64,000 nucleotides of DNA, from the NCBI RefSeq assembly GCF_004365965.1, contig NZ_SOEB01000021.1:1-64000 (forward strand), in the 5' to 3' direction. The DNA is from Rhodovulum visakhapatnamense. GTDB taxonomy: Bacteria; Pseudomonadota; Alphaproteobacteria; Rhodobacterales; Rhodobacteraceae. Under the pieces are notes generated by a model, which saw only the letters and a list, made by a program, of their open reading frames with translations, made no database searches and had not been told where the DNA came from. This document shows, in pieces, positions 33,643 to 44,507 of the stretch (its first letter is position 1; each line of letters begins with the position of its first letter). A program made the translations under genes and the position numbers.

Positions 33643-35058
33643 ATGCCCGTGACCGCCACGACTGTGCCCGCGTCCGCGGGCGAAAGCCGCAAGACCCCCT
33701 CTGCAGCGCCGGTTTACCAGACAGACTACCTTATGCCGGTCGAGGTGCATGTCTTTGCCCGCGACGGCCAGCACTACGCCTTCGACTGCCGGTCATACGC
33801 GATCTTCAAGCTTGACCGAGGGGCGGCTCTGGTTCTGGACCGTGCCGCGCGCATGAGCCTGCCCGAAATCGTCGAGGATCTGGCGGGCGAGTTGTCCGAG
33901 GCCGAGATCCGCGCCCACTACCTGCGCTTTCTCGAAATGCTGGTGGCGGGCGAGCTGTCCTGCGAACCGGTACCGCGGCCCGGCCGACCGCCCTTCAAGA
34001 ACCTCGTCCTGATGCTGGCGGGCGGCTGCAACATGGGCTGCAGTTACTGTTTCGAGAAGGACGTGCCGATCTATCAGAAGCCCAATGTCATGACCCGCGA
34101 GCGGGCCGACGAGGTGCTCGAGTGGTTCTTCCGCCATCAGGAAGGGCCGAAGGCGCATGTGCAGCTTTACGGCGGCGAGCCGCTGCTGAACTGGGAGGTG
34201 CTGACCCATGTCGTCGAGCGGATCGACGCCTGGGCCGCGCGCGAGGGCAAGGACCTGAGCAAGTACCTGATCACCAACGGCACGCTGCTGAACGAAGAGA
34301 GGGTGGGCTTTCTGGTCGATCACGGGGTGACGGTGCAGGTCAGCGTCGATGGCGACCGCCGGACCCATGACCGCTTTCGCACCTTCAAGAACGGCCGTCC
34401 GACCATGCCCGCGATCCTGCCCAATATCAAAAGGCTGGCCGAGAAGGGCGCCGATTTCAACCTGCGCGCGGTGCTGACCCGTGCCAACAAGGACCCCGAT
34501 GCCGTGACCCGCGGGCTGAGCGCGCTGGGCGGCGAGAGGGTCTCGTTCGAGGTGGTGGCGACCGACGCCCGCGAGGCGCAGTTCGACGAGGCCGACTGGG
34601 AAGAATTTCTGGCCCATTACGACCGCTATCTGGGCCGCGCCTTCGAGACCTGGACCGGCCTGCCCGACGAAATGAAGGGCACGATCCTCAAGATCCTGCG
34701 CCAGCAGCGCGTGGTCTATGGCTGCGGCGCGGGCGTGTCCGAGGTGACGGTGGCGCCCGATGGCAACATCTATGAATGCCAGCGGATCTATCGCGATCCC
34801 TATTCCAGCATCGCCGAGGACAAGGGGCCGACCGAGCTTGACAGCCGCTTCCTGACCATGGTCGACGACCGTCCGGTCTGCCAAGACTGCTGGGCGCGGT
34901 ATCTCTGCGGCGGCGGCTGCTTGCATCAGTCGCAGACCGGGCACGGCTCGGACGACCCGCTGCCGCAATATTGCCGGATGAAACATGCGCTGGTCGAGGC
35001 GGCCATCGTGCGGATCGACGAGATCCGCAGCGTCGCGGCCCGGGCCGTCGAGGCCTGA
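33643..35058 (+). CDS. Radical SAM/SPASM peptide maturase
   Basis: A 471-residue radical SAM enzyme. The SAM-binding cluster motif is C129-NMG-C133-SY-C136, with GGEP at 178-181. The C-terminal SPASM domain has the seven-cysteine pattern C361, C379, C413-xx-C416, C422-xxx-C426 and C444, which binds two auxiliary 4Fe-4S clusters. The first 120 residues look like the leader-recognition region of peptide maturases such as CteB or QhpD. I chose the ATG at 33643 because GAGG stands 6 bases before it. The enzyme is likely to modify the Cys-Gly-Thr repeat protein encoded two genes on, for example by Cys-to-Thr thioether bonds as in SCIFF peptides; this is inference from family and context. Confidence 0.88.
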   Translation: MPVTATTVPASAGESRKTPSAAPVYQTDYLMPVEVHVFARDGQHYAFDCRSYAIFKLDRGAALVLDRAARMSLPEIVEDLAGELSEAEIRAHYLRFLEMLVAGELSCEPVPRPGRPPFKNLVLMLAGGCNMGCSYCFEKDVPIYQKPNVMTRERADEVLEWFFRHQEGPKAHVQLYGGEPLLNWEVLTHVVERIDAWAAREGKDLSKYLITNGTLLNEERVGFLVDHGVTVQVSVDGDRRTHDRFRTFKNGRPTMPAILPNIKRLAEKGADFNLRAVLTRANKDPDAVTRGLSALGGERVSFEVVATDAREAQFDEADWEEFLAHYDRYLGRAFETWTGLPDEMKGTILKILRQQRVVYGCGAGVSEVTVAPDGNIYECQRIYRDPYSSIAEDKGPTELDSRFLTMVDDRPVCQDCWARYLCGGGCLHQSQTGHGSDDPLPQYCRMKHALVEAAIVRIDEIRSVAARAVEA

Positions 35059-35062
35059 GGCC

Positions 35063-36220
35063 ATGGCGCTGGCTCTCGACAGACGCCCGCTGGGCAAGAC
35101 CGGGATCGAGGTCTCGGCGATGGGGATCGGGTCGAGCCCGTTCCGCCACGGGGCCGCGGCCGACTGGGCCGGGCTGCTGGCAGAGGCCTATGACTGCGGC
35201 ATCACCTATTACGACACCGCGCGCAGCTATGTGAACGGCGAGGCGGTGATCGCCCATCTGCCGCCCCGCGTGCGCGACGGGCTGACCATCGCCACCAAGA
35301 CCGGCGCGCGGGGCGGGCCGCATTGCCTGCGCGATCTGCAGACCTCGCTTCGGGCCATGGGCCGGGACCATATCGATCTGTGGATGACGCACATGGTCGA
35401 GACGATGCGCGAGTATGAGCTTTGCACCGAACTGGGCGGGTTCTGCGATGTCGCGGTCGCGGCCCGGACGGCGGGGTTGGTGCGTGCGACCGGCGCCTCG
35501 TTCCATGCCCCGACCGAGGTCATCCTGCGCGCCATCGAGGAGCGCGCCTTCGATGTGGTGATGTTTCCTTTCAACGTGCTTGGCCGCGAGACGGTGTTCG
35601 GCGCGCCCATTTCCGACTATCGCGACCGGCTGTTGCCCGCGGCGCGCGCAAACGGTGTCGGCGTCGTGGTGATGAAGGTGCTGGCGGGCGGCGAGATGAA
35701 ACATGGCGCGCCGCGGCTTGGGTTTCTGGCCGATCCCGCCACCGGTCAGGACACGCTGTCGGGGGCGATCCGCTATGCGCTGATGCAGCCCGGTATCGCG
35801 ACCGCCGTGCTTGGCATGGCCAGCCGGACCGAGCTGCGCCGGAACCTGGCCGCAGGGATCGGCGTCGGGCCGGACCCCGGGGCCTGCCAGAGGCTTGAGG
35901 CCCGGGTGGCGGCGGCCTCTCCCGGCGAATGCACCCGTTGCGCCGCCTGTCTGGGCGTCTGCCCCGAGGGGATCGAAATTCCCAAGGTGTTTCGCCTGCT
36001 CGATCAGGACCGCTTTTTCGGCATGACCGGGATCGCTCGGTTCAAATATGCCCGGATGCAGCCCGATGCCTCGGCCTGCGCGCGCTGCGGAAAATGCGCC
36101 GAGGTCTGCCCCGAGGATTTCGATATCGCCCGCCTGCTGCATCGTGCGCATGCGCGGTTGACCCAAGCCACCCGTCCAGCCGGTTCCAGACAGACAGAGG
36201 AGGAAAATACGCATGGCTGA
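35063..36220 (+). CDS. Aldo/keto reductase fused to a two-cluster ferredoxin domain
   Basis: A 385-residue protein. Residues 1-280 are an aldo/keto-reductase barrel with the usual tetrad in place: Asp51, Tyr56, Lys79 (IATKTG) and His110 (WMTHM). Residues 288-352 carry two CxxCxxCxxxCP motifs (C290, C293, C296, C300 and C339, C342, C345, C349), enough for two 4Fe-4S clusters. Such proteins may pass electrons rather than reduce free carbonyls. It starts four bases after the maturase gene and overlaps the peptide gene by 8 bp. It may supply electrons to the radical SAM enzyme or reduce a product on the peptide; nothing in the sequence decides this. Confidence 0.88.
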   Translation: MALALDRRPLGKTGIEVSAMGIGSSPFRHGAAADWAGLLAEAYDCGITYYDTARSYVNGEAVIAHLPPRVRDGLTIATKTGARGGPHCLRDLQTSLRAMGRDHIDLWMTHMVETMREYELCTELGGFCDVAVAARTAGLVRATGASFHAPTEVILRAIEERAFDVVMFPFNVLGRETVFGAPISDYRDRLLPAARANGVGVVVMKVLAGGEMKHGAPRLGFLADPATGQDTLSGAIRYALMQPGIATAVLGMASRTELRRNLAAGIGVGPDPGACQRLEARVAAASPGECTRCAACLGVCPEGIEIPKVFRLLDQDRFFGMTGIARFKYARMQPDASACARCGKCAEVCPEDFDIARLLHRAHARLTQATRPAGSRQTEEENTHG

Positions 36221-36626
36221 CGAAGTCCAGGGCTTCAAGAAGGTGACTGCCGAGCAGTTGCCCGAGGAGCAGAAGAAGAAGCTCCGCAACGCGCTCCAGC
36301 AGGAGCTGGCGGAGGCGATGATCAAGGTCATCCGCGCCGAGCCGCCGCAGGTGGATCTGAGCGAGATCGAAGTGATCCTCAAACCCGGGCAACGGATCGA
36401 GGAATGGGATGTGCTCGCCAGTTGCGGAACCTGTGGCACCTGCGGCACTTGCGGGACCTGCGGCACGTGCGGGACGGCGGCGCTGACCGATGACATCCCG
36501 ATCAACATCGCCCGCGAGCTTGGGGTGCTGCTGCCCAAGCCGCAGGTCGATCTGCTGCGGCTCCATTCCGACATGGAAAAGATGAACTCGATGATCCTGA
36601 CGCTGGCCAATCGTCGGCAGAAATAG
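36213..36626 (+). CDS. Cys-Gly-Thr hexarepeat protein, candidate modified-peptide precursor
   Basis: A 137-residue cytoplasmic protein with no signal peptide. Residues 1-70 are a charged helical leader (PEEQKKKLRNALQQELAEAM). Residues 71-88 are six perfect Cys-Gly-Thr units, giving cysteines at 71, 74, 77, 80, 83 and 86, the only cysteines in the protein. Residues 89-137 form a helical tail. An AGGAGG-type ribosome site, the best in the neighbourhood, precedes the ATG. It overlaps the reductase gene, downstream of the radical SAM/SPASM maturase. Best guess: substrate of that maturase (RiPP-like). Alternatives are a metal-binding carrier, perhaps for nickel given the lar genes, or a sulfur carrier. 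I know no described family with this repeat. Confidence 0.85.
   Translation: MADEVQGFKKVTAEQLPEEQKKKLRNALQQELAEAMIKVIRAEPPQVDLSEIEVILKPGQRIEEWDVLASCGTCGTCGTCGTCGTCGTAALTDDIPINIARELGVLLPKPQVDLLRLHSDMEKMNSMILTLANRRQK
36423..36476 (+). repeat. Six 9-bp codon repeats encoding Cys-Gly-Thr
   Basis: Six nonanucleotides of the form TGY-GGN-ACN stand in tandem inside the peptide gene. All six differ at synonymous positions (GGA-ACC, GGC-ACC with TGT, GGC-ACT, GGG-ACC, GGC-ACG, GGG-ACG), so the amino-acid repeat is held by selection, not by recent slippage. Confidence 0.9.
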
Positions 36627-36635
36627 CGGCGCGGA

Positions 36636-37862
36636 TCAGTCGAACGAGGCGAGCGCCGCGTCCAGAACCGGATCGCGGCCCTCGCGCAGATCGACGGCCC
36701 CGGGCGCGGCCTCGATGTCGGGGACGAGCCCCGCGCCCTCGATCGGTGTATCGGTGCCGGGCCGCGCATAGCGGGCAACCGGCACGAAAACCCCCAGAAG
36801 CGACCGCGGCAGGCGGAACTCGACCGGATCGCCCACGGCGCCGCCGCTTGGGCTGCCGACCAGGGCCGCGCCGGGCAGGGCGGCAAGGGCCGCGGCACAG
36901 ATCTCGGCGGTCGAGGCGGTGCCCGCGTCGATCAGCAGCCGCAGCCCGGAGGGCTGGGGCGTGGCTTTGGGCGTAAGGATCAGATCCTCGAACCGCCCGA
37001 GCTCTCCGCCATAGGGGGCGGGATGGGCATGGCGCATCCAGACCAGCGGCGCACCGGTCAGCCTTGTTGCCAGCATGCGGGCCTGTTCGTCGCGCCCGCC
37101 CCCATTGCCGCGCAGGTCGATTGCCAGCCGGTCGCACCCCTCAAGCCCGGCAAGGGCGGCGTCAAGCTGGCGCGCCATCTCGGCATCGCTGATCTGACCC
37201 GTCCGGTCGCGACAGGCAAAGCTGCGCACCGTGATCAGCCCGGTCCGGTCGCCAATCCGCCGGGCGCGCACCGCAGGCGGCGGCGGGGCGGCGGGGTCCT
37301 GCGTGCGCCACTCGGGCGCAAGCGTCAGATCGTGCCCCCGCGCATCGGTCAGGGTCAGGCATCGGGGCAGGGGGGGCTCGCCCGGCAGGCAGTCGCGGTG
37401 CGAGAGGCTTTGCAGGGCAAAGAGGTGCCTCTGCCGGGGCGTCGAGCCGGGGCGCAGCCGGAGGGATGCCAGGACCTTTTCGGCCGGAACGCCGTCGATG
37501 GCGGTCAGGAGATCGCCGACCGAGGCCGCCCGATAGGCCGAAATCGCAGGATCGGCCCAGAGAAGCGCCGGGCCTTCGGGCGTGGGCGCGAAGGCCAGCC
37601 CCGACTGCCAGCCGGTCTCTGCCCCCATCACGCTGGGTGCCAGTCTCAGGTGACAATCGCCCAGCGCCCAAAGCCCGCCGCGAAGCGCCCGTGCCCCGGC
37701 CCAGAGATCGCCCGCAGGCTCGACCGCGCGCAACGCCGAAAACACGGCTCCCGGATCGGTGCCGTCAAGTTCGGCATGACGCGCCCGACCGGCCCACCAG
37801 AGCGCGACCGCCCCTTCGAGAAAGTCCAGATCGGCCAGCCAGTCGGATCGCTGATAGGACAC
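36636..37862 (-). CDS. S41-family peptidase without signal peptide
   Basis: A 408-residue protein with the tail-specific-protease (S41) fold. The nucleophile region is DAGTASTAEICAAAL near residue 315, followed by ALVGSPSGGAVGDP. LAIDLRGNGGGRDEQ is the oxyanion-side block. The Lys expected about 25 residues after the Ser in CtpA is missing. An early GDCHLRL resembles the GDGHT site of the Ser-His (tricorn core/IRBP) branch. There is no signal sequence, so it probably acts in the cytoplasm. It converges on the Cys-Gly-Thr gene with 9 bp between stops. It could be the leader peptidase of that system, but opposite orientation leaves this open. The GTG start fits the domain boundary. Confidence 0.82.
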   Translation of the reverse strand: MSYQRSDWLADLDFLEGAVALWWAGRARHAELDGTDPGAVFSALRAVEPAGDLWAGARALRGGLWALGDCHLRLAPSVMGAETGWQSGLAFAPTPEGPALLWADPAISAYRAASVGDLLTAIDGVPAEKVLASLRLRPGSTPRQRHLFALQSLSHRDCLPGEPPLPRCLTLTDARGHDLTLAPEWRTQDPAAPPPPAVRARRIGDRTGLITVRSFACRDRTGQISDAEMARQLDAALAGLEGCDRLAIDLRGNGGGRDEQARMLATRLTGAPLVWMRHAHPAPYGGELGRFEDLILTPKATPQPSGLRLLIDAGTASTAEICAAALAALPGAALVGSPSGGAVGDPVEFRLPRSLLGVFVPVARYARPGTDTPIEGAGLVPDIEAAPGAVDLREGRDPVLDAALASFD

Positions 37863-38090
37863 GTTCGGCCCCTCCTGCCCGAACGGCGTTTGCTTGATGA
37901 TGCGGCGCCCGGCCGATCCGGTCCAGCCGAAATGCTGTAACCCTCCTTTCGGTGCCGCCGGGGGGCGGCGAGTGCGAAAGGGGGCCCGCGGTTGACAGGG
38001 CGGGATCGGGGCGCGCCACTTGATCCGACTGGCCGGCGGTATCGAGGCGGACAGACCGCGCGCCCCGACCCTGCGAGCAGAGGACCGACG

Positions 38091-38498
38091 ATGCTGCCCC
38101 GTGCCTCTTCCTTGCCGCTGCCCTTGCGCCCCTCACGCCACCTGCTGCCGCGCTTGACACTTGCGAGGCGCCGGACCGAGGCCTTCCGGTCCCTGGCGGC
38201 GCGCACGATTTTCGAGGCGATGGCCTACCGGGGCAGAGACGCTGCCCGCGCTGAACTGACCCGGATCGCGCTGATCTTCGAGCCCGAAGACGATGCCGAC
38301 GCCCTGGCCGAAGCCCGAAACCGCGCATGTCACCGAGACCGGGGCCTCTTCTGCGTCGGGCCGTACGGGAGGATGCGGCTGATGGTTCCCGACGAGGGGC
38401 CCGCTGCCTGCACTCTGCCGGGCGGGCGGACGCTGACCTGTCAGGGCGTGGTGGCGACCGTCGCCAATCCCGATGCCTTCACCTGCTCGCCTGGCTAG
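38091..38498 (+). CDS. Hypothetical protein with cysteine-bearing C-terminus
   Basis: A 135-residue protein I do not recognise. The N-terminal third is Leu/Arg/Pro-rich (LPLPLRPSRHLLPRL), the middle is an acidic helix (ALIFEPEDDADALAEA), and the second half carries five cysteines in short beta-like segments (CHRDRGLFCVG, AACTLPGGRTLTC, FTCSPG). An AGAGGA ribosome site precedes the ATG. It lies between the divergent S41 peptidase and the convergent gyrB with its own 228-bp upstream region. Codon use looks like that of real genes here, but it could be a chance frame. Confidence 0.5.
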   Translation: MLPRASSLPLPLRPSRHLLPRLTLARRRTEAFRSLAARTIFEAMAYRGRDAARAELTRIALIFEPEDDADALAEARNRACHRDRGLFCVGPYGRMRLMVPDEGPAACTLPGGRTLTCQGVVATVANPDAFTCSPG

Positions 38499-38522
38499 GG
38501 CCCCGGGTCCGACGCAACGGCC

Positions 38523-41018
<2,496 letters not shown>

Positions 41019-41639
41019 TCAGGCGAAAGGAATGACCAGCCCCACCGCAATCAGCATGCCGCCCGCGATCCGGTTGACCCGCCGCAGCGTCCGGGGCTCG
41101 TCCAGTAGCCGCCGCGCGCGGTCGATGAACAGCGCAAGCGTCAGGTTGCCCAGAAACGGCACCAGCACCGAGATCGCCACGATGGCGGCAATGTCGGGAC
41201 CCTGCAGGCGGTCGATATCGAAGAAGCCCGGCAGGACGCCCATGTAGAACAGGATCGCCTTTGGGTTGCCGAGGATCGCGGCCATCCCCGCCAGGAATCC
41301 TGCGATCCGGCCTGGCCGGGTCAGGCGGCTGTCAGCAACGATTCCGCGCCCGGCCTGCAGGATCAGCATGAGCCCCATGGTCAGGAACAGCGCCGAGGCC
41401 AGAAGCCGCAGGATCGCCAGCAGTCCTCCGAAGGCCGACACCGCCCAGCCCAGCCCGAAGATGGCAAGCGGCGGCCAGAGTGCGTCGCCCACCATCACGC
41501 CTGCCGCCAGTGGCCAGGCGGCGGCGAACCCGCCCGACAGCGCCCGCGCGGTCAGCGCCAGCCAGACCGGCCCCGGCGTCAGAAAGAGGATCAGCACCGC
41601 GCCCGCGTATAGCGTCAGGTCGGCGGCGCTGGCTGTCAT
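41019..41639 (-). CDS. LysE/RhtB-family amino-acid exporter
   Basis: A 206-residue inner-membrane protein with about six hydrophobic segments. The N-terminal LILFLTPGPVWLALTARAL is the LysE-family signature region, and ILGNPKAILFYMGVLPGFF is the second conserved block. Members export lysine, homoserine, threonine or other small amino acids; the substrate here cannot be told. Its start overlaps the stop of the VOC gene by 4 bp, so it is translated from the same message as recF and its neighbours. Confidence 0.9.
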   Translation of the reverse strand: MTASAADLTLYAGAVLILFLTPGPVWLALTARALSGGFAAAWPLAAGVMVGDALWPPLAIFGLGWAVSAFGGLLAILRLLASALFLTMGLMLILQAGRGIVADSRLTRPGRIAGFLAGMAAILGNPKAILFYMGVLPGFFDIDRLQGPDIAAIVAISVLVPFLGNLTLALFIDRARRLLDEPRTLRRVNRIAGGMLIAVGLVIPFA

Positions 41640-42076
41640 GATGCGGGCGGGGAGGGGGGCACGGTCAGCCGTCCCTCGGCGTCGAGCGGCCAGAACGGGT
41701 TATGCGCCAGCTCCCAGACATGCCCGTCGGGGTCGGCGAAATAGCCCGAATAGCCGCCCCAGAACACCTCTCGGGGCGACTTCAGCGGCTGGGCCCCGGC
41801 CGACAGCGCGGCCTCCCAGGCCAAGTCGACCCCGGCGCGGTCGGGAAAGTTCTGCGCCAGCGTCATCGCCCCGGTGCCCAGCTCCGCCTCGGGGCGCCCC
41901 TGATCGGCAGCCAGCGCCGCCCGTCCGAAAAGCCCCAGCGCCATTCCATGGAGCTGAAAGACCACGATCCCCGCTTCGGCCTCGGCGGGCCGCCACCCGA
42001 GCGCCTCGTAGAACGCGCGGGCGCGGTCAAGATCGTCCACGCCCAGCGTGATCAGGGTGACGCGCTGCGGGGTCAC
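41636..42076 (-). CDS. VOC (glyoxalase/bleomycin resistance) family protein
   Basis: A 146-residue single vicinal-oxygen-chelate unit pair. RVTLITLGVDDLDRARAFYEALGW starts the first beta-alpha-beta-beta-beta module, and GYSGYFADPDGHVWELAHNP ends the second with the conserved DPDG and metal-site Glu. It lies between recF (4-bp overlap) and the LysE exporter gene (4-bp overlap). This class includes isomerases, dioxygenases and resistance proteins; I cannot assign a substrate. Confidence 0.9.
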   Translation of the reverse strand: MTPQRVTLITLGVDDLDRARAFYEALGWRPAEAEAGIVVFQLHGMALGLFGRAALAADQGRPEAELGTGAMTLAQNFPDRAGVDLAWEAALSAGAQPLKSPREVFWGGYSGYFADPDGHVWELAHNPFWPLDAEGRLTVPPSPPAS

Positions 42077-43185
42077 GGGCTGTCCCTCCTCTCGATCCGG
42101 CTGGTGCCGCCGGTTTCGGCCACCTCAAGATACTGCGCCCGGCCCCCCAGGTCGGAAAAAAGCTCCGCCCCGGTGCCGGTCATCCAGGCCTGAGCCCCCA
42201 GGGCGCAGATTTCGTCGAACAGCGCGGCCCGCCGTCCGGCATCCAGATGCGCCGCCACCTCGTCCAGCAGCAAAAGCGGCGGTGCGCCGAAATCCTGCGC
42301 CAGCGCCCGCGCATTGGCAAGGATCAGCGCGATCAGCAACGCCTTCTGTTCGCCCGTCGAACAGTGCCGCGCCGCGACCCCCTTGGTGGTGAAGACCGCC
42401 TCGAGATCGGCGCGGTGCGGCCCGGCCAGCGTCCGCCCCGCCGCCATGTCGCGGCCCCGACCCGCGGCCAGCGCCCCGGCCAGGGATTCGGGGTCTTCGG
42501 GGTCGGCGCCCTCGGGACCCGCCAGTGCCAGCGCCGCGGCGGGAAAGGCGGTTTCGGCCTCGGCCTGCGCGGCGTCGAGCCGGGCCAGCGCCGCCCGCCG
42601 GTTGGCGCCCAGCACCGCCCCGGCCTCGGCCATCTGCGCCTCGAGCGCGCCGAACCAGTGGGGGTCGCGCACCTCGTCCTTCAGCAGGCGGTTGCGCTCG
42701 CGCATCGCCTTTTCATAAGCCAGCGCCGCCTCGGCATGGCCGGGTTCGAAGCTTAGCGCGATCCGGTCCAGAAACCGCCGCCGCCCCTCGGCCCCCTCGA
42801 TCCAGAGCCGGTCCATCGACGGCACCAGCCACAGGATTCGCGCGATCCGCGCCAGGGCCACCTGCGCGGCCGCCTTGCCGTCAAGCCGTACCTGCCGCGT
42901 GCCGCCCGGCTCGGCCCAGGTCTCGATCTCGTGAACCGCCACCGGTCCGGCCAGCACCGCCCCGACCTTCCAGCCAAGCTGCCCCGGTGCCCGTGCCAGA
43001 TCTTCGGCCCCGGCCCGGCGCAGGCCCCGGCCGGGCGACATCAGCGATACTGCTTCCAGAAGATTGGTCTTGCCCGCCCCGTTCGCGCCAAAGACGGCGA
43101 TCGGCCGCCCGTCAAGCGCCAGACGCGTCCGCTCATGCGAGCGGAACTGCGAAAGGGTCAGCTCTGTCAGCGAGAGCCCGGGCAC
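42073..43185 (-). CDS. recF: DNA replication and repair protein RecF
   Basis: A 370-residue SMC-like ATPase that loads RecA at gaps through RecOR. Walker A is VFGANGAGKTNLLEAV near residue 30. STGEQKALLIALILA is the ABC-type signature and LLLLDEVAAHLD is Walker B. SLMSPGRGLRRA, shortly after Walker A, is typical of RecF. The GTG start is supported by GAAGGGC six bases before it and by the family N-terminus (LSLTELTLSQFRSHE). It lies 80 bp after dnaN, in the standard dnaA-dnaN-recF order, and overlaps the VOC gene. Confidence 0.96.
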   Translation of the reverse strand: MPGLSLTELTLSQFRSHERTRLALDGRPIAVFGANGAGKTNLLEAVSLMSPGRGLRRAGAEDLARAPGQLGWKVGAVLAGPVAVHEIETWAEPGGTRQVRLDGKAAAQVALARIARILWLVPSMDRLWIEGAEGRRRFLDRIALSFEPGHAEAALAYEKAMRERNRLLKDEVRDPHWFGALEAQMAEAGAVLGANRRAALARLDAAQAEAETAFPAAALALAGPEGADPEDPESLAGALAAGRGRDMAAGRTLAGPHRADLEAVFTTKGVAARHCSTGEQKALLIALILANARALAQDFGAPPLLLLDEVAAHLDAGRRAALFDEICALGAQAWMTGTGAELFSDLGGRAQYLEVAETGGTSRIERRDSP

Positions 43186-43265
43186 GGCTTGCCCTTCTTG
43201 TTGGCGAAAATACCCGCGCCGCAGGCCGCCCGGCATCTGCCGGGCTCCGCTTCGCTCACCGGGTC

Positions 43266-44384
43266 TCAGACCCGCATCGGCATAACGACATAGACCGCCG
43301 AGGCATCGTCGCCCTCGCGCATCAGGGTCGGATCGCCGGACGAGTTGAACAGGAAGACCGCATTCTCGCGATCGACCTGACCGGCAATTTCCAGCAGGTA
43401 TTTCGCGTTGAACCCGATCTCGAGCCGCTCGTCGCCATAGGCCACGGCCAGCTCTTCCTCGGCGGCGCCGCTGTCGGGCGAGGTGACCGACAGCGTCAGC
43501 CGGTCTTCTTCCAGCGCCAGCTTGACCGCGCGCGAGCGTTCGGAACTGACCGTCGCCACCCGGTCGACCGCCTGGGCGAATTCGGCCGCGTCGACCTCGA
43601 GCCGCCGGGCATTGTTCATCGGGATCACCCGCGAGTAATCCGGGAAGGTGCCGTCGATGACCTTCGAGGTCAGGGTAATTTCGGGCGTGGCAAAGCGCAC
43701 CTTGGTTTCGCTGACCGAGACCGCGATGTCGATGTCGTCATCGTCCAGAAGCTTGCGCAACTCGCCCACGGTCTTGCGCGGGACGATCACGCCGGGCATG
43801 GTTTCGGCGCCCGCGGGCAGGGCAGCGTCGATCCGCGCGAGCCTGTGGCCGTCGGTTGCGACGCAGCGCAGCACCTGCCCGTCCTCGCCGGTCGCCACAT
43901 GCATGTAGATGCCGTTCAGGTAATAGCGGGTCTCTTCGGTCGAGATCGCGAATTTCGACTTGTCGAACAGCCGGCGCAGCACCGGCGCCTTGGCGGTGAA
44001 GTTCGAGCTGTATTCCGACGAGGCCATCACCGGGAAATCCTCGCGCGGCAGCGTCGCCAGATTGAAATGGGACTTGCCGGCATTGACCGTCAGCCGCCCC
44101 GAGGCGCCGTCATCCGACAGCTCGACCAGCGCGCCATCGGGCAACTTGCGGACGATTTCGTGCAGCGTGACCGCAGGCACGGTGGTCGCGCCCGCGCGTT
44201 CGACCGTCGCCGGGGCCTTGTCCACGACCTCGATATCGAGATCGGTGGCGCGGAAGCTGACGCTTGCCCCCTCGGCTTCGATCAGGACGTTGGCGAGGAT
44301 CGGAATGGTGTTGCGCCGCTCGACCACCGACTGCGCCTGGCCCACCGCCTTGAGAAGTGTGCCGCGTTCGATGCTGAATTTCAT
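43266..44384 (-). CDS. dnaN: DNA polymerase III sliding clamp (beta subunit)
   Basis: A 372-residue ring-forming clamp with three repeated domains. MKFSIERGTLLKAVGQAQSVVERR is split by the family pattern V-x-R-R-N-T-I-P-I-L-A-N, and the C-terminal end carries YVVMPMRV, the universal ending. The hydrophobic cleft residues for clamp-binding peptides are in the third domain. The length is normal. It follows dnaA with a 123-bp gap and precedes recF. In this window DnaE2 and RecF-linked repair would both depend on it. Confidence 0.98.
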   Translation of the reverse strand: MKFSIERGTLLKAVGQAQSVVERRNTIPILANVLIEAEGASVSFRATDLDIEVVDKAPATVERAGATTVPAVTLHEIVRKLPDGALVELSDDGASGRLTVNAGKSHFNLATLPREDFPVMASSEYSSNFTAKAPVLRRLFDKSKFAISTEETRYYLNGIYMHVATGEDGQVLRCVATDGHRLARIDAALPAGAETMPGVIVPRKTVGELRKLLDDDDIDIAVSVSETKVRFATPEITLTSKVIDGTFPDYSRVIPMNNARRLEVDAAEFAQAVDRVATVSSERSRAVKLALEEDRLTLSVTSPDSGAAEEELAVAYGDERLEIGFNAKYLLEIAGQVDRENAVFLFNSSGDPTLMREGDDASAVYVVMPMRV

Positions 44385-44507
44385 GCCCCTCGCTCCTCTT
44401 GCGCCCGGGAGGCGAACCCTAACGGTTTCGCCCCCCCGCTCAAGCGTTTTGTTGGACTGTCCGAGACTTTCACAAGGGCGTCAAGGGGCGCCCTGGGCCG
44501 GGGCCGA

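Noticed and set aside
36423-36476. CGT repeat as a slippage artefact
   Set aside because: All six 9-bp units differ at synonymous positions and the frame continues cleanly on both sides.
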